A DNA stretch of 40,468 bases from Planctomycetes bacterium ADurb.Bin069 (lineage in GTDB: Bacteria > Planctomycetota > UBA8108 > UBA8890 > UBA8898), in the NCBI GenBank assembly GCA_002070955.1, contig MWEK01000038.1, forward strand, positions 1-40,468, written 5' to 3'. Under the pieces are notes generated by a model. The model had not been told where the DNA came from. It did no database searches and worked only from the letters and a program-made list of their open reading frames with translations. The translations under genes and the position numbers were made by a program. Positions 10,001-17,774 of this stretch are shown piece by piece (positions within the stretch are counted from its first letter, which is position 1; each line of letters starts with the position of its first letter).

Positions 10001-10298
10001 TGCCGGAATCCCACAAGTCGGGGGTGCCGGCGAGGAGCTTCTCCTCGCTGCCGGCGACCTGGATCTGGTAAGCCGTCTGCTTCTGGCCCCGCTGTTCGGA
10101 GCGGACCGCCCACGAGAGCCTCGGCTTCAGCTCTTCGATGCCGAGGGGATTGACGCGGTACTCGCAGCGCAGATCCGTCGCGACGAGGCCTTCCAGTTTG
10201 AGGGGCGGCGGAAGATCGCGTTGTCGAGCCGTGGAAGCGCACCCGCCGAGAAACAAGGCGGCCGCCGAGACCGCGACGAGGAATCCGTTGTGACGCAT
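7044..10298 (-). CDS. Lipoprotein alpha-L-rhamnosidase, GH78
   Basis: The 1084-residue enzyme removes terminal alpha-L-rhamnose from glycans or glycosides. It starts at ATG 10298 with AAGGAG 7 nt upstream; the open frame continues further upstream but without signal or RBS. The signal ends in a lipobox (FLGGC, Cys20), so the enzyme should be membrane-anchored. Order of parts: fibronectin-like N domain (35-150), jelly-roll domain with WIWFPEA (about 180-300), second beta domain with LYELSINGRRVSDEYF and WTDYNRRVYYQTYDV (350-470), DLGQNFAGFARL (544-555), then the (alpha/alpha)6 catalytic barrel. Glu678 in TDCPQRDERLGWTGD fits the general acid and Glu939 in ATSIWERWDGW the general base. Full length for the family. 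It is probably monocistronic with its own promoter. Confidence 0.93.
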   Translation of the reverse strand: MRHNGFLVAVSAAALFLGGCASTARQRDLPPPLKLEGLVATDLRCEYRVNPLGIEELKPRLSWAVRSEQRGQKQTAYQIQVAGSEEKLLAGTPDLWDSGKVRSDATSQIAYGGAPLRSRMQCWWRVRVWDKYDAPSPWQPDEPVFWTMGLLDAADWQAEWIGLDAARAAQAAPLDDSIKAAKWIWFPEASPPPAETRYFRRSFTLPAKASVAGAVLTYTADNSGRLFINGKQAAKVEDFKHAFQVDIAEHLRDGLNVIAVEVVNAGDAPNPAGLIAAVRLRFKEGEPLVILSGSGWKASNRKEPGWQTHMFDDATWPAAQELAALGGGPWGDIKIRTAKLFLPPPPHLRKAFTLDKPIAGAYVYATALGLYELSINGRRVSDEYFSPGWTDYNRRVYYQTYDVTGMLRAGANTLGVILADGWYSGYIGWGHKRDHYGTQPRARVQLEVEYEDGAREVIASDATWKAAAGPIREADFLMGELYDARKELPGWDSPGFDDTLWQPVNVTPSVKQLVQAYPGVPVRALEPIRPLTVTRPGDGVHVFDLGQNFAGFARLRVAAPAGTAIVMRFAERLNPDGTIYTTNLRSARATDTYICRGDGIEEWQPRFTFHGFQYVEVAGLPGEPGPDTITGIPLSSDTPFVGGFACSDETAERLFLNAFWTQLANFIEVPTDCPQRDERLGWTGDAQIYVRTATYNTDVAAFFTKWLVDLVDARLDDGAFPDVAPRVVATGGGTAAWADAGLVCPWTIHQVYGDTRILRRHYDALAGWIEYCRAHSNGLLRPAAGYGDWLSIKADTPKDVLGTAYFACSTTLMARVAEALGKREDAAKYRALFEDIRAAFNKAYVSEDALIKGDTQTVYVLALAFDLLPEEQRARALERLVADIQGRDWHLSTGFVGTKDLMQVLTRFGRTDVAYRLFEQDTFPSWRFSIKHGATSIWERWDGWTPDKGFQDPGMNSFAHYSFGAVAEWMYKTIGGIDTIGPGFKRILIRPQPGGSLTNAFVTYQSINGPISTEWRLEGKSFLLQVAIPANTTARVVIPGADPARVKESGVPARAAPGVRFVERSGSDAVYEIESGRYSFLCER

Positions 10299-10361
10299 GT
10301 TCGTGCTCCTTGCAGCTTGCCGCGCTGCGTTGGCGGCGCGCGCCCCCGCGGCCGCGTACTG

Positions 10362-10390
10362 ATTGTAGCCAAGGGCGCGGCGCGGAGCAA
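10362..10390 (-). promoter_or_regulatory. Candidate promoter for the GH78 gene
   Basis: TTGCTC (10390-10385) and TACAAT (10367-10362) on the minus strand have 17 bp spacing, about 64 nt before the ATG at 10298. The element lies between the efflux operon end and GH78, so GH78 need not depend on metal control. Confidence 0.5.
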
Positions 10391-10399
10391 TCGGAGCTT

Positions 10400-10417
10400 G
10401 CCCGCCGAGGGGCGGGC
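10400..10417 (-). terminator. Candidate hairpin after the efflux operon
   Basis: A perfect 7-bp stem, GCCCGCC/GGCGGGC with a 4-nt loop, lies 22 nt after the stop of the last efflux gene. There is no T-tract, so it is a weak terminator candidate; it also overlaps nothing else recognised, and the GH78 promoter lies just beyond. Confidence 0.3.
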
Positions 10418-10438
10418 GCGTCGCGCGATGGGCTGGGA

Positions 10439-11803
10439 TCAGGTGCGGCGCGGCGGCGCCGCGAGGGATTCCATCGGTTCCGGCGTCCCGCAGGCCTCGA
10501 AGTCGATGGCCGCAGCCGCCTCGAGGGCGGCGAGCGCCTTCTCGCGTTCGATGCGCGCCTGGGCGGCGGTTTTGCGCGCCGCCAGGAGCGTTCGTTGCGC
10601 CGCCGCGATGTCGAGATAACGGCCCCGGCCCGCGGCATAGCCGGCGCGCGCAAGCTCGAGGGCGCGCAGCGCCCGGGGGATGAGCGTTCTCTCCAAGAGC
10701 GCGGTCTGACGCTCGGCGTTGGCGGCGATGGCCAGTTGGAGGACGAAGGTCGCCGCCAGGTCGCGGGCGTACTTGACGCGGGCGGCCCGAGCCGCGCGCA
10801 GAGCGGCCTCGGCTTGCGCCACGGCGGCGCCGATGGCCTCCAGGCGCAGCGGCAGCGTCAGCATGCCGCCCACCGTCTGGGAGACGCTTCCCATGAAGCT
10901 GGCCGAGATGCCGAAATCGGGCAGATACGCCTGGCGGGCCAGGTCCAAAGCCTCCTCCCGGCCGGCGACCTCGCGGGCCAGGGCGGCCAGCTCGGAATTG
11001 CGCTCCGCGCCCAGCGCGAGCAGCTTGTCGGCGGGCCAAGGGAGGGGGCGGGGCGGCGGCAGCGCCGCGGGCAGCGGAAGCGGGGCGTCTTGGGGGCGGC
11101 CTAGAAGCGCGTTCATGGCGGCGACGGCCGGGGCCGCCCCGGCCCGGAGGTTTTCAAGCTCGTTGCGGGCGGTGTCCACCTCGGTCTGCGCGGCGAGGGC
11201 CGCTTCCAGGGGCGCGCGCCCCGCTTGAACGCCGGCGCGCTCAAGCTGCGCGCGCGCCTCTTCGATGCGCAGGCTCTCGGCCTGGAGCCGCAGGGATTCG
11301 GCCAGAAGGGCGAGGTCGTAGTAGGCGCCGAGCACCTGTTCCTGGAGGGCGAATTTCGCCGCCTCGAACCTGAGCCCCGCGGCGCGCGCGTCCTGGAGCG
11401 CCCTGCGTCCCGCCGCCGCGAGCTTCGTGGGGAAAGGAATGTTCGCCATGGGGTCGTTGCCGATGCCGAGGGTGGAGCGGTCCCACGCCTTCAGGTTTCC
11501 GCCGCTGAAGAGGTAGGAAAAGGAAACCGACGCGTTGGGGAGGCTGGCATCCTGGGGGACCTGCTCGATGGCCGCCTTCCAGGCGAAGTAGCGCGCCTCC
11601 AACTCGGCGTTGGCGAAAAACGCGACCCGCAGGTAGTCCTCGATGCGCGGCGCCTCGGGAAGGGCGCGCGCCGCGGCGCCCGCTTCGTAAGGCGCCCCCG
11701 CCTCGCGGATGCGGTCGCGTTCCGCCGTCTCCCCCGCCGGGTGCAGCGCGCAGCCCCCGGCGAGGACCAAACCGAGGAGGAGGGACGCGAGGCGGCCGCG
11801 CAT
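10439..11803 (-). CDS. cusC: Outer-membrane efflux lipoprotein, TolC/CusC type
   Basis: The 454-residue protein has a lipoprotein signal (LAGGC, Cys18) and then the long alternating helical repeats of the outer-membrane efflux protein family: two related halves, about residues 45-240 and 255-430, both rich in Ala, Leu, Glu and Arg (for example VLGAYYDLALLAESLRLQAE and ARAGYAAGRGRYLDIAAAQR). Such proteins form the trimeric outer-membrane channel joined to an RND pump. Its ATG shares one base with the stop of the pump gene (TGATG at 11805-11801), so translation is probably coupled. Being last behind adaptor and pump genes gives it the CusC role; the sequence alone says only OMF family. Confidence 0.87.
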   Translation of the reverse strand: MRGRLASLLLGLVLAGGCALHPAGETAERDRIREAGAPYEAGAAARALPEAPRIEDYLRVAFFANAELEARYFAWKAAIEQVPQDASLPNASVSFSYLFSGGNLKAWDRSTLGIGNDPMANIPFPTKLAAAGRRALQDARAAGLRFEAAKFALQEQVLGAYYDLALLAESLRLQAESLRIEEARAQLERAGVQAGRAPLEAALAAQTEVDTARNELENLRAGAAPAVAAMNALLGRPQDAPLPLPAALPPPRPLPWPADKLLALGAERNSELAALAREVAGREEALDLARQAYLPDFGISASFMGSVSQTVGGMLTLPLRLEAIGAAVAQAEAALRAARAARVKYARDLAATFVLQLAIAANAERQTALLERTLIPRALRALELARAGYAAGRGRYLDIAAAQRTLLAARKTAAQARIEREKALAALEAAAAIDFEACGTPEPMESLAAPPRRT

Positions 11804-14800
11804 CAGTGGCCTCGCAGCTCGGGGATGGGCAGCGCGGCGACATCGACGGCGCCGCGGCGCATTTCGAAGCGCCATTTCCACACGGCGTAAACGGGCGGGT
11901 AGACCAGGAGCTCCAGGATGAAGCTGGTCAAGAGGCCGCCCATGAGGGGCGCCGCGACGCGCTGCATCATGTCGGCGCCCGTGCTGGTCGACCACATGAT
12001 GGGAAGGAGGCCGACGAAGGCCGTGCTCACGGTCATGAGCTTGGGGCGGATGCGCTTCACCGCGCCGTGAACGATGGCCTCGGTGAGGTCCTCGAAGGTG
12101 CGCATCTTCCCGGCGCGGACGCGCTCGTAGTAGGCCAGGTCGAGGTAGAGCAACATGAAGACGCCGGTTTCGGCGTCCAGCCCCATGAGCGCGATAATGC
12201 CGACCCACACGGCGATGGAAATGTGATAGCCCAGGAGGTGGAGGAAGGCGATGGCGCCGATGGCGGAGAAGGGCACGGCGAGAAGGACGATGCAGGTCTT
12301 CGCCGCGGAACGCGTGTTCAGATACAGAAGGACGAAGATCAAGAACAGCGTGAGGGGGATGACCGTCTTGAGGTGTTCCTTGACCCTGAGCATGTGCTCG
12401 TACTGGCCGCTCCAGAGGAGCGTGCAGCCGGCCGGGAGGGGGACGCGGGCGGCCACCGCGGCCTTGGCCTCCTCGACGTAGGTGCCGACGTCGCGGCCGG
12501 CGACATCGACGTACACGTGGCCGGCGAGCATGCCGTTCTCGTTGCGGATCATGCCCGGGCCTTGGACGATCTTCAGTTCCGCGAGCTCGCCGAGGGGCAC
12601 CTGGGCGCCCGACGCGGCGGGGACGAGCACGCGGGCCAGCGCATCCAGGTCGTCGCGGAACTCGCGCGCGTACCGCACGTTGACGGTGTAACGCTCGCGG
12701 CCCTCGACGGTGGTCGTGATCGGCTCGCCTCCGATGGCGGTGCGGATCGCAGCCTGCGCCTCCTCGATGGTGAGGCCGTAGCGGGCCAGCGCCGCGCGCC
12801 GCAGGTCGAAGTCCAGGAAAAAGCCGCGGGTGGTGCGCTCGGCCAGAGCGCTGCGCGTTCCGGGCAGCTCCTTGAGGATGGCCTCGATACGCGTGCCGAT
12901 CTCCTCGATTTCCGCGAGGTCGCCCCCGAGGATCTTGACGGCGACGGGAGTGCGGACGCCGGTGGAGAGCATGTCGATACGCGCCTTGATGGGCATGGTC
13001 CAGGCGTTGGTGACGCCCGGGAACTGCATCTTGGCGTCGAGGTCGCGGATCAGCTCCTCCTTGGAAATGCGGTCGGGCCAGATGCGCCGGAAGGGGACCT
13101 GGGCCCAGGCGGGCCAGCGGGCGTACCAGCGCTCCTTGGGGCGCCACTGCGATTCGGGTTTCAGGAGAATGGTGGTCTCGAGCATGGACAGCGGCGCGGG
13201 GTCGGTGGAAGTCTCGGCGCGGCCGGCCTTCCCGAACACGAGGTCCACCTCGGGGACGGTCTTCAGGATGCGGTCCATGGCCTGCATGAGCCGCTGCGCC
13301 TCGGTGAGCGAGATCCCCGGGAAGGTCGTCGGCATGTAAAGCAAATCGCCTTCCCAGAGGGGCGGCATGAATTCCGAGCCGAGGGCGAGATAGAGGGGCA
13401 CCGCCGCGGCGACGAGGGCCGCCGCGAGCGCGATGACGGCGACGCGGTGGCGTACGACGAAGCGGCAGGGCCCCTCGTAGAGCGCGAAGAGGAGCCGCGA
13501 GATGGGATGACGCTCTTCGGCGACGTAGGCGCCCACCGCGAGCTTGTTGAAGAGCCAGGCGAGCGGCCGCGGCCCGCGCCGGATCGGATCGGCGCGGGAA
13601 AAGAGCATGCGCACCGCGGGGTCCAGGGTGATCGCCAGCACCGCCGCGATGGCCATGGTGAGGTTCTTGGTGTAGGCGAGGGGCTTGAAGAGCCGGCCCT
13701 CCTGCCCCTCGAGGGTGAAGATCGGCATGAAGGCGACGGCGATGACGAGGAGCGAGAAGAAGACCGAGGGGCCGACTTCCTGCAAGGCGCGGAGCCGCAC
13801 GGCGTGGAAATCGCCCGGGCGGCCCGCATCGATCCAGACCTGGATCTTCTTGTAGGCGTTTTCCACCTCGACGATGGCTCCGTCGACCAGCACCCCGATC
13901 GAAATGATGATGCCAGCCAGCGACATGATGTTGGCGGTGACGCGCATGAAATACATGGGGATGAAGGCCAGCAGAATCGCGGTGGGAATGGTGACGATCG
14001 GTACGATCGCCGAGGGCACGTGCCAGAGGAATATGAGGATGACGAGGCTCACGACGACGAGCGCCGCGACCAACTCGTTGATCAGCGTGCGCAGGGACTT
14101 GCGGATGAGCTCGGAGCGGTCGTAGGTCGTGACGATGCGCGCCCCCGCGGGCAGCGATGGCGCGACTTCGGCGAGCTTGGCCTTGACCCGGTCGATGACG
14201 TTGAGGGCGTTTTCCCCGTCGCGCATGATCACGATGCCGCCGGCCGTGTCCCCGATGCCGTTCAGGTCCGCGACGCCGCGGCGGATCTCGGGCCCGACGG
14301 AGACGGTGCCGAGGTCGCCCACCAGGATGGGCGTCCCGTTCGCGTCGGCGCTCACGGCGATGGAGGCGAAGTCCGCGGTGGAGCGCGCGTAGCCCCGGCC
14401 GCGCACCATGTACTCCGCCCCGCCGATCTCGAGCAGCCGTCCGCCGGTGTCCGCATTGCCCTGCCGGATCGCCGCGACGACGCGGGCCAGCGGAATGCCG
14501 TAGGCCCGCAGGCGGTTCGGGTCGAGGTTGACCTGGTACTGCTTCTGAAAGCCGCCGATGGAGGCGACCTCGGCCACGCCGGGAACGCTTTGGATCCAGT
14601 AGCGCAGGTACCAGTCCTGGAAGCTCCGCAGATCGGCGAGGCTGTGCGTCCCGCTCTCGTCGACGAGGGCGTACTGGTACACCCAGCCCAGCCCCGTGGC
14701 ATCGGGGCCGAGTTCGGTGCGGACGCCCTCCGGCAGCCGCGGCAGGATTTTGCCGAGGTATTCCGTGGTCCGGCTCCTGGCCCAATAGAGATCGGTCCCC

Positions 14801-15093
14801 TCGGCGAAGATGACGGTGACGAAGGAGTAGCCGAAATCGGAGTAGGCCCGGACGGCGTTGACGCCGGGCGCGCCCAGCATGGCCGTGACGATGGGATACG
14901 TGACCTGGTCCTCGACGATGTCGGGGCTGCGGTCCCAGCGCGAGTAGACGATGACCTGGGTGTCGGTGAGGTCGGGAATGGCATCGAGGGGAATGTGGCG
15001 CACGCAGTAGACGGCGCCCGCGATGGCCACCGCCGTGCTCACCAGGACGGCGAAACGGTTGCGGGCGCAGAACGCGATGGTGCGCGCGATCAC
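11803..15093 (-). CDS. cusA: CusA-type heavy-metal RND efflux pump (Cu(I)/Ag(I))
   Basis: The 1096-residue inner-membrane proton antiporter has the usual length and layout of the HME-RND family: TM1 near residue 15-30, two large periplasmic loops and further TM groups at about 340-500 and 870-1060. The proton-relay Asp404 sits in VLVDGAIVEVENAYKK. The three methionines that bind copper in E. coli CusA (M573, M623, M672) align with Met587 (GDLLYMPTT), Met637 (PLSMLETT) and Met708 (RIDMLSTG), which argues for Cu(I)/Ag(I) rather than Co/Zn/Cd. Between Met637 and Met708 there is about 20 residues more than in E. coli CusA. The start is GTG 15093, overlapping the adaptor stop by 4 nt (GTGA). Later frames upstream overlap the adaptor and are not used. 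Confidence 0.93.
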   Translation of the reverse strand: MIARTIAFCARNRFAVLVSTAVAIAGAVYCVRHIPLDAIPDLTDTQVIVYSRWDRSPDIVEDQVTYPIVTAMLGAPGVNAVRAYSDFGYSFVTVIFAEGTDLYWARSRTTEYLGKILPRLPEGVRTELGPDATGLGWVYQYALVDESGTHSLADLRSFQDWYLRYWIQSVPGVAEVASIGGFQKQYQVNLDPNRLRAYGIPLARVVAAIRQGNADTGGRLLEIGGAEYMVRGRGYARSTADFASIAVSADANGTPILVGDLGTVSVGPEIRRGVADLNGIGDTAGGIVIMRDGENALNVIDRVKAKLAEVAPSLPAGARIVTTYDRSELIRKSLRTLINELVAALVVVSLVILIFLWHVPSAIVPIVTIPTAILLAFIPMYFMRVTANIMSLAGIIISIGVLVDGAIVEVENAYKKIQVWIDAGRPGDFHAVRLRALQEVGPSVFFSLLVIAVAFMPIFTLEGQEGRLFKPLAYTKNLTMAIAAVLAITLDPAVRMLFSRADPIRRGPRPLAWLFNKLAVGAYVAEERHPISRLLFALYEGPCRFVVRHRVAVIALAAALVAAAVPLYLALGSEFMPPLWEGDLLYMPTTFPGISLTEAQRLMQAMDRILKTVPEVDLVFGKAGRAETSTDPAPLSMLETTILLKPESQWRPKERWYARWPAWAQVPFRRIWPDRISKEELIRDLDAKMQFPGVTNAWTMPIKARIDMLSTGVRTPVAVKILGGDLAEIEEIGTRIEAILKELPGTRSALAERTTRGFFLDFDLRRAALARYGLTIEEAQAAIRTAIGGEPITTTVEGRERYTVNVRYAREFRDDLDALARVLVPAASGAQVPLGELAELKIVQGPGMIRNENGMLAGHVYVDVAGRDVGTYVEEAKAAVAARVPLPAGCTLLWSGQYEHMLRVKEHLKTVIPLTLFLIFVLLYLNTRSAAKTCIVLLAVPFSAIGAIAFLHLLGYHISIAVWVGIIALMGLDAETGVFMLLYLDLAYYERVRAGKMRTFEDLTEAIVHGAVKRIRPKLMTVSTAFVGLLPIMWSTSTGADMMQRVAAPLMGGLLTSFILELLVYPPVYAVWKWRFEMRRGAVDVAALPIPELRGH

Positions 15094-16577
15094 CGCGTGC
15101 CTCCGCTCTGCAGGAACGCGCCTCTCAGGCGGCTCTCGGCGTCGATGAAGAAGGTGCCGCTGGCGGCGATCGTCTCCCCCTCGGCCAGTCCCTCCGCGAC
15201 GGCGGTCAGGCCGCCGGCGCTGGGGCCGAGCACGACTTCCCGGGGTTCGAAGGCGCCTTCGCCCAGATCGACGAAGATGAGGCGCCGCGCGCCCGTGTCG
15301 AAAACCGCGTCGTCGGGCACGAGCAGGTGCTCTCCCAGGGATGCCGCCAACTCCACCTGGGCGTACATGCCGGGCCTGAGAGCGCCGTCGGGGTTGGGGA
15401 CCTCCAGCCGCACCCTGAGGGTGCGAGCGGCCTGGTTGGCGTAGGGGTAGAGGAAGGCCACGCGCGCCGCGATGGGGCGGTCGGGTGCGGCCGCGAGCGT
15501 GACCGTCGCCGCGGCGCCGAGGGCGACGTACGGAATGTCCTGCTCGAAGATGTCCGCGTTGATCCACACCGCCGACAGGTCCGCGAGCTCCAACAGGGTG
15601 GCGCCGGGCTGGACGTAGGCGCCGAGGACCACGGCGCGGGACGTGACGACGCCGCCGGTCTTGGCGTGGATCGCCACGCGCGTGTCGGGCGCGCGCGCGG
15701 CCTCGAGCCGGGCGATCTGATCCTCGGTCAGGTCCCAGAGGAGCAAGCGGTCCCGGGCGCTTCGCAGATTCGCGGCGGCCGCCTCGCGCGCCGCGGGAGC
15801 CGCCTCGGCGTCGAGGGCCTCGACTTCGTCTTTGGCTATCAGATAGGCCTGTTGAGCCTCGAGGATCTCGGGGCTGTACAGCTTCAGGACCACGTCGCCC
15901 TTCGCGACGACATCGCCGGCGGCGCGCACGCGAAGGTCCTCGACCCAACCGCCGACCTTGAGGCTGAAGGCCGAAAGGGCGCCTTCGTCGTAAGCGACGA
16001 TGCCCGGAGCGCGGATCGTCTTGGCGAGCTTCCCCTTGCGGACGACTCCGAGGCGTATGCCGATCTTCTGGCGGCGGTCGGGGTCGAGCGTGACGCGCGC
16101 CATGCCGGGGACGGCGGACATGGTGCCCTGAAGGCTTTCGTCCAGGGGCGTGAGGGTCATGTTGCAGATGGGGCAGTCGCCGGGGCGATCGGAGATGTAG
16201 TCAGGATGCATGGTGCAGTAGTAACGCTTCGCCGCGCCGGGCGCGGCCGAGGGCGCCGCGGGCTTGGGAAGCGCCTGCGGCGTTGGCGCACCGGGGTGCG
16301 CGCCGGCCGGCGCGGGCCCGTGCGCCTTGTTTCCTTCGGACCGGCGTTGCGCGAGCACCCAGTCCGGAGTCACGCCCTTGTGGTAGGTGTCGGCGAGCGG
16401 CACGAGATCCATGCCGCACTTGGGGCAGGGCCCGGGCCCGGCGGCGCGCACCTCGGCGTCTTCGTCCATGGGACAGGTGTATACCTGCGGTCCGCTCTTG
16501 CGGCCGGCCAGAAAGGCGCCGCCTGCCGCGAGCCCCACGACGGCTAAAAAGATCAGGAGCTGCAAGAAGGTCTTCAC
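15090..16577 (-). CDS. cusB: CusB-type periplasmic adaptor with two heavy-metal-binding domains
   Basis: The membrane-fusion protein links pump and outer-membrane channel. Start chosen at GTG 16577 (495 residues) because AGAGGA lies about 6 nt upstream and the product begins MKTFLQLL with an N-terminal anchor; a GTG at 16595 adds six residues but has no RBS. After the anchor come two metal-binding domains: YTCPMDEDAEV with CPKCGMDLVP, and YYCTMHPDYI with CPICNMTL. They are separated by an Ala/Pro/His-rich linker of about 50 residues. Then follow the barrel-sandwich, a helical hairpin (near 240-310) and beta-barrel parts (GVVTSRAVVLGAYVQPGATL, DADIF-like region, LRPGMYAQVEL). The first domain has Asp where the second has the usual His (CPMD versus CTMH). 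It is the first gene of the operon. Confidence 0.9.
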   Translation of the reverse strand: MKTFLQLLIFLAVVGLAAGGAFLAGRKSGPQVYTCPMDEDAEVRAAGPGPCPKCGMDLVPLADTYHKGVTPDWVLAQRRSEGNKAHGPAPAGAHPGAPTPQALPKPAAPSAAPGAAKRYYCTMHPDYISDRPGDCPICNMTLTPLDESLQGTMSAVPGMARVTLDPDRRQKIGIRLGVVRKGKLAKTIRAPGIVAYDEGALSAFSLKVGGWVEDLRVRAAGDVVAKGDVVLKLYSPEILEAQQAYLIAKDEVEALDAEAAPAAREAAAANLRSARDRLLLWDLTEDQIARLEAARAPDTRVAIHAKTGGVVTSRAVVLGAYVQPGATLLELADLSAVWINADIFEQDIPYVALGAAATVTLAAAPDRPIAARVAFLYPYANQAARTLRVRLEVPNPDGALRPGMYAQVELAASLGEHLLVPDDAVFDTGARRLIFVDLGEGAFEPREVVLGPSAGGLTAVAEGLAEGETIAASGTFFIDAESRLRGAFLQSGGTR

Positions 16578-16719
16578 GCCGAATCCTCTCGTCACGGGAC
16601 TGCGGGAGAGGCGGACGTTCCGAGGAACGCTCCGATCCGGCGATCGGCGGCATCAGCGGCGCGAACGGTCACGCCGGCCTCCGCGGCGCCTCAGGCAGTC
16701 GCAGTTCGTGTGCGGGCCC

Positions 16720-16764
16720 CCTCTTATATAATACACTATTTCTATAGAGGTTGTTAGTAATAAC
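16720..16764 (-). promoter_or_regulatory. AT-rich dyad and candidate promoter/operator of the efflux operon
   Basis: In a G+C-rich region this stretch is strongly A+T-rich. CCTCTTATA (16720-16728) and TATAGAGG (16743-16750) form an imperfect inverted repeat with an inner AATA/TATT, and GTTA/TAAC flank at 16753-16764. On the minus strand TATTAT (16733-16728) could be a -10 with only a poor -35 17 bp upstream (TAACAA), as expected for a regulated promoter. It is 143 nt before the cusB start. A metal-responsive regulator is an inference; no regulator gene is in the window. Confidence 0.4.
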
Positions 16765-16835
16765 GGCCCCGCGGCCGCGGGGGCCGGGTCTGGAGCGGGA
16801 ATTCGGGCCCGGCGGCGCCCGGAAGAGCCCTTAGC

Positions 16836-17765
16836 CTATTGTCCGCCGTCGATGATGGCGCGCAGCGCGCGCACCTCCAGGCCGGCCTGGTCGGCGATGG
16901 CGCGGATCGACCTATCGGGGGAGGCCTGGATCGATTCCGCCGCGAGCCTGGCGAGAGCGGCATCCAAGTCGAGCGCCCGGGCCGAGCAGTACTCCTCCAG
17001 CGTCAGCCGTCCCATGCCGCCGCCGCCCATGCCGCCGCCCTTGCCATCGGCCCGGCCTTTACCCTGCCCTTGGGCGCCTCGGGCGATGTCGTAGAGTCTG
17101 CTCGGCGTCATGCCGTGCGCGGCGGCCATCTCTCCCAGGATGACGCCGTCGGATTCAACGGCGAAGCCCTGCGCCGCCAGATTCGCCCGCATGGTCTCGA
17201 AGCTCAAGCCCTCCCGCGCGGCGAGCGCGCCGAGGGTGAGCAGCTCGGCGTGCGGAACGGGCGGGCTCTCCGCCGCGCGCTCCCAACTCCGTTTGATCCG
17301 CTCTTGCCATGCCGGGAACCACGCGAAAGGCGGTAGTTCCGCGAGGGAGCCCGCCGCGACGATGGCGCCCAGCGCCGCCGCCGCCAGCCACTCGGCGCGG
17401 AGCGCCGGAGCGCGGGTGACGCGGCTCGTGAAGTAGCTCGTGAGGGTCCGCCAGTTGAAGTAGACGTGGAAGGCGGAGGCTAGGACGCAGAGCAGCGCAA
17501 AGCAGATGTGCAAGCCTTGCCATTGCGCCTTCGTGAGCCCGAAAAGCGTCCAGCCGGTCCAGTTGGCGACGCGGCCCGAGGGAACGAGGTACAGAATCGC
17601 GCCCGTCGCGAGGAGCGCGAGAAACGCGCCCGCCGTAACCACGGAGACGAAGCCGCGCGCCGAGAAGCCTTTCGGGCGCGCCGCGTTCGAGGGCCCCTGG
17701 CGCGGAGGCGCCGCCTTCGAGGGCGCCCCGCCGGCTTGGTCCGCTTGCGTGCCTTCTGGTTCCAT
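16836..17765 (-). CDS. DUF4405 cytochrome-b-like membrane protein with duplicated C-terminal module
   Basis: The 309-residue protein has three membrane segments (about 39-63, 84-104 and 125-144). The core signature GRVANWTGWTLFGLTKAQW followed by LH (His86) and FH (His100) matches DUF4405, a family thought to carry haem b between helices. The C-terminal half is unusual: residues 176-230 and 254-308 align without gaps over 55 positions, both starting LTL and ending in a short helix pair (GMTPSRLYDIARG versus GLEVRALRAIIDGG), joined by a Gly/Met-rich linker (231-253). The ATG at 17765 has only a distant AAAGGA that lies in the end of the upstream flavoprotein gene (9 nt gap), so the two are likely co-translated. 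Role: probably electron transfer across or along the membrane to the exported flavoprotein (inference). Confidence 0.8.
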   Translation of the reverse strand: MEPEGTQADQAGGAPSKAAPPRQGPSNAARPKGFSARGFVSVVTAGAFLALLATGAILYLVPSGRVANWTGWTLFGLTKAQWQGLHICFALLCVLASAFHVYFNWRTLTSYFTSRVTRAPALRAEWLAAAALGAIVAAGSLAELPPFAWFPAWQERIKRSWERAAESPPVPHAELLTLGALAAREGLSFETMRANLAAQGFAVESDGVILGEMAAAHGMTPSRLYDIARGAQGQGKGRADGKGGGMGGGGMGRLTLEEYCSARALDLDAALARLAAESIQASPDRSIRAIADQAGLEVRALRAIIDGGQ

Positions 17766-17774
17766 GGTTCGTAA

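Noticed and set aside
8469..10619. Plus-strand frame of about 700 codons
   Set aside because: Shadow of the rhamnosidase; translation is low-complexity and the minus strand carries a complete enzyme.
10299..11039. Upstream extension of the GH78 frame
   Set aside because: The extension overlaps the efflux gene, has no RBS and lacks a signal; the ATG at 10298 has a good RBS and begins a lipoprotein signal.
11806..15444. Plus-strand frame of more than 1200 codons
   Set aside because: It is a shadow of the RND pump on the opposite strand: G+C-rich third positions keep the antisense open, and its translation is low-complexity Asp/Gly/Arg/His with no domain.
16705..16732. Plus-strand TATAAT with TTCGTG 16 bp upstream
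   Set aside because: It would drive transcription into the end of the convergent DUF4405 gene; the same bases are better explained by the dyad/promoter of the efflux operon.
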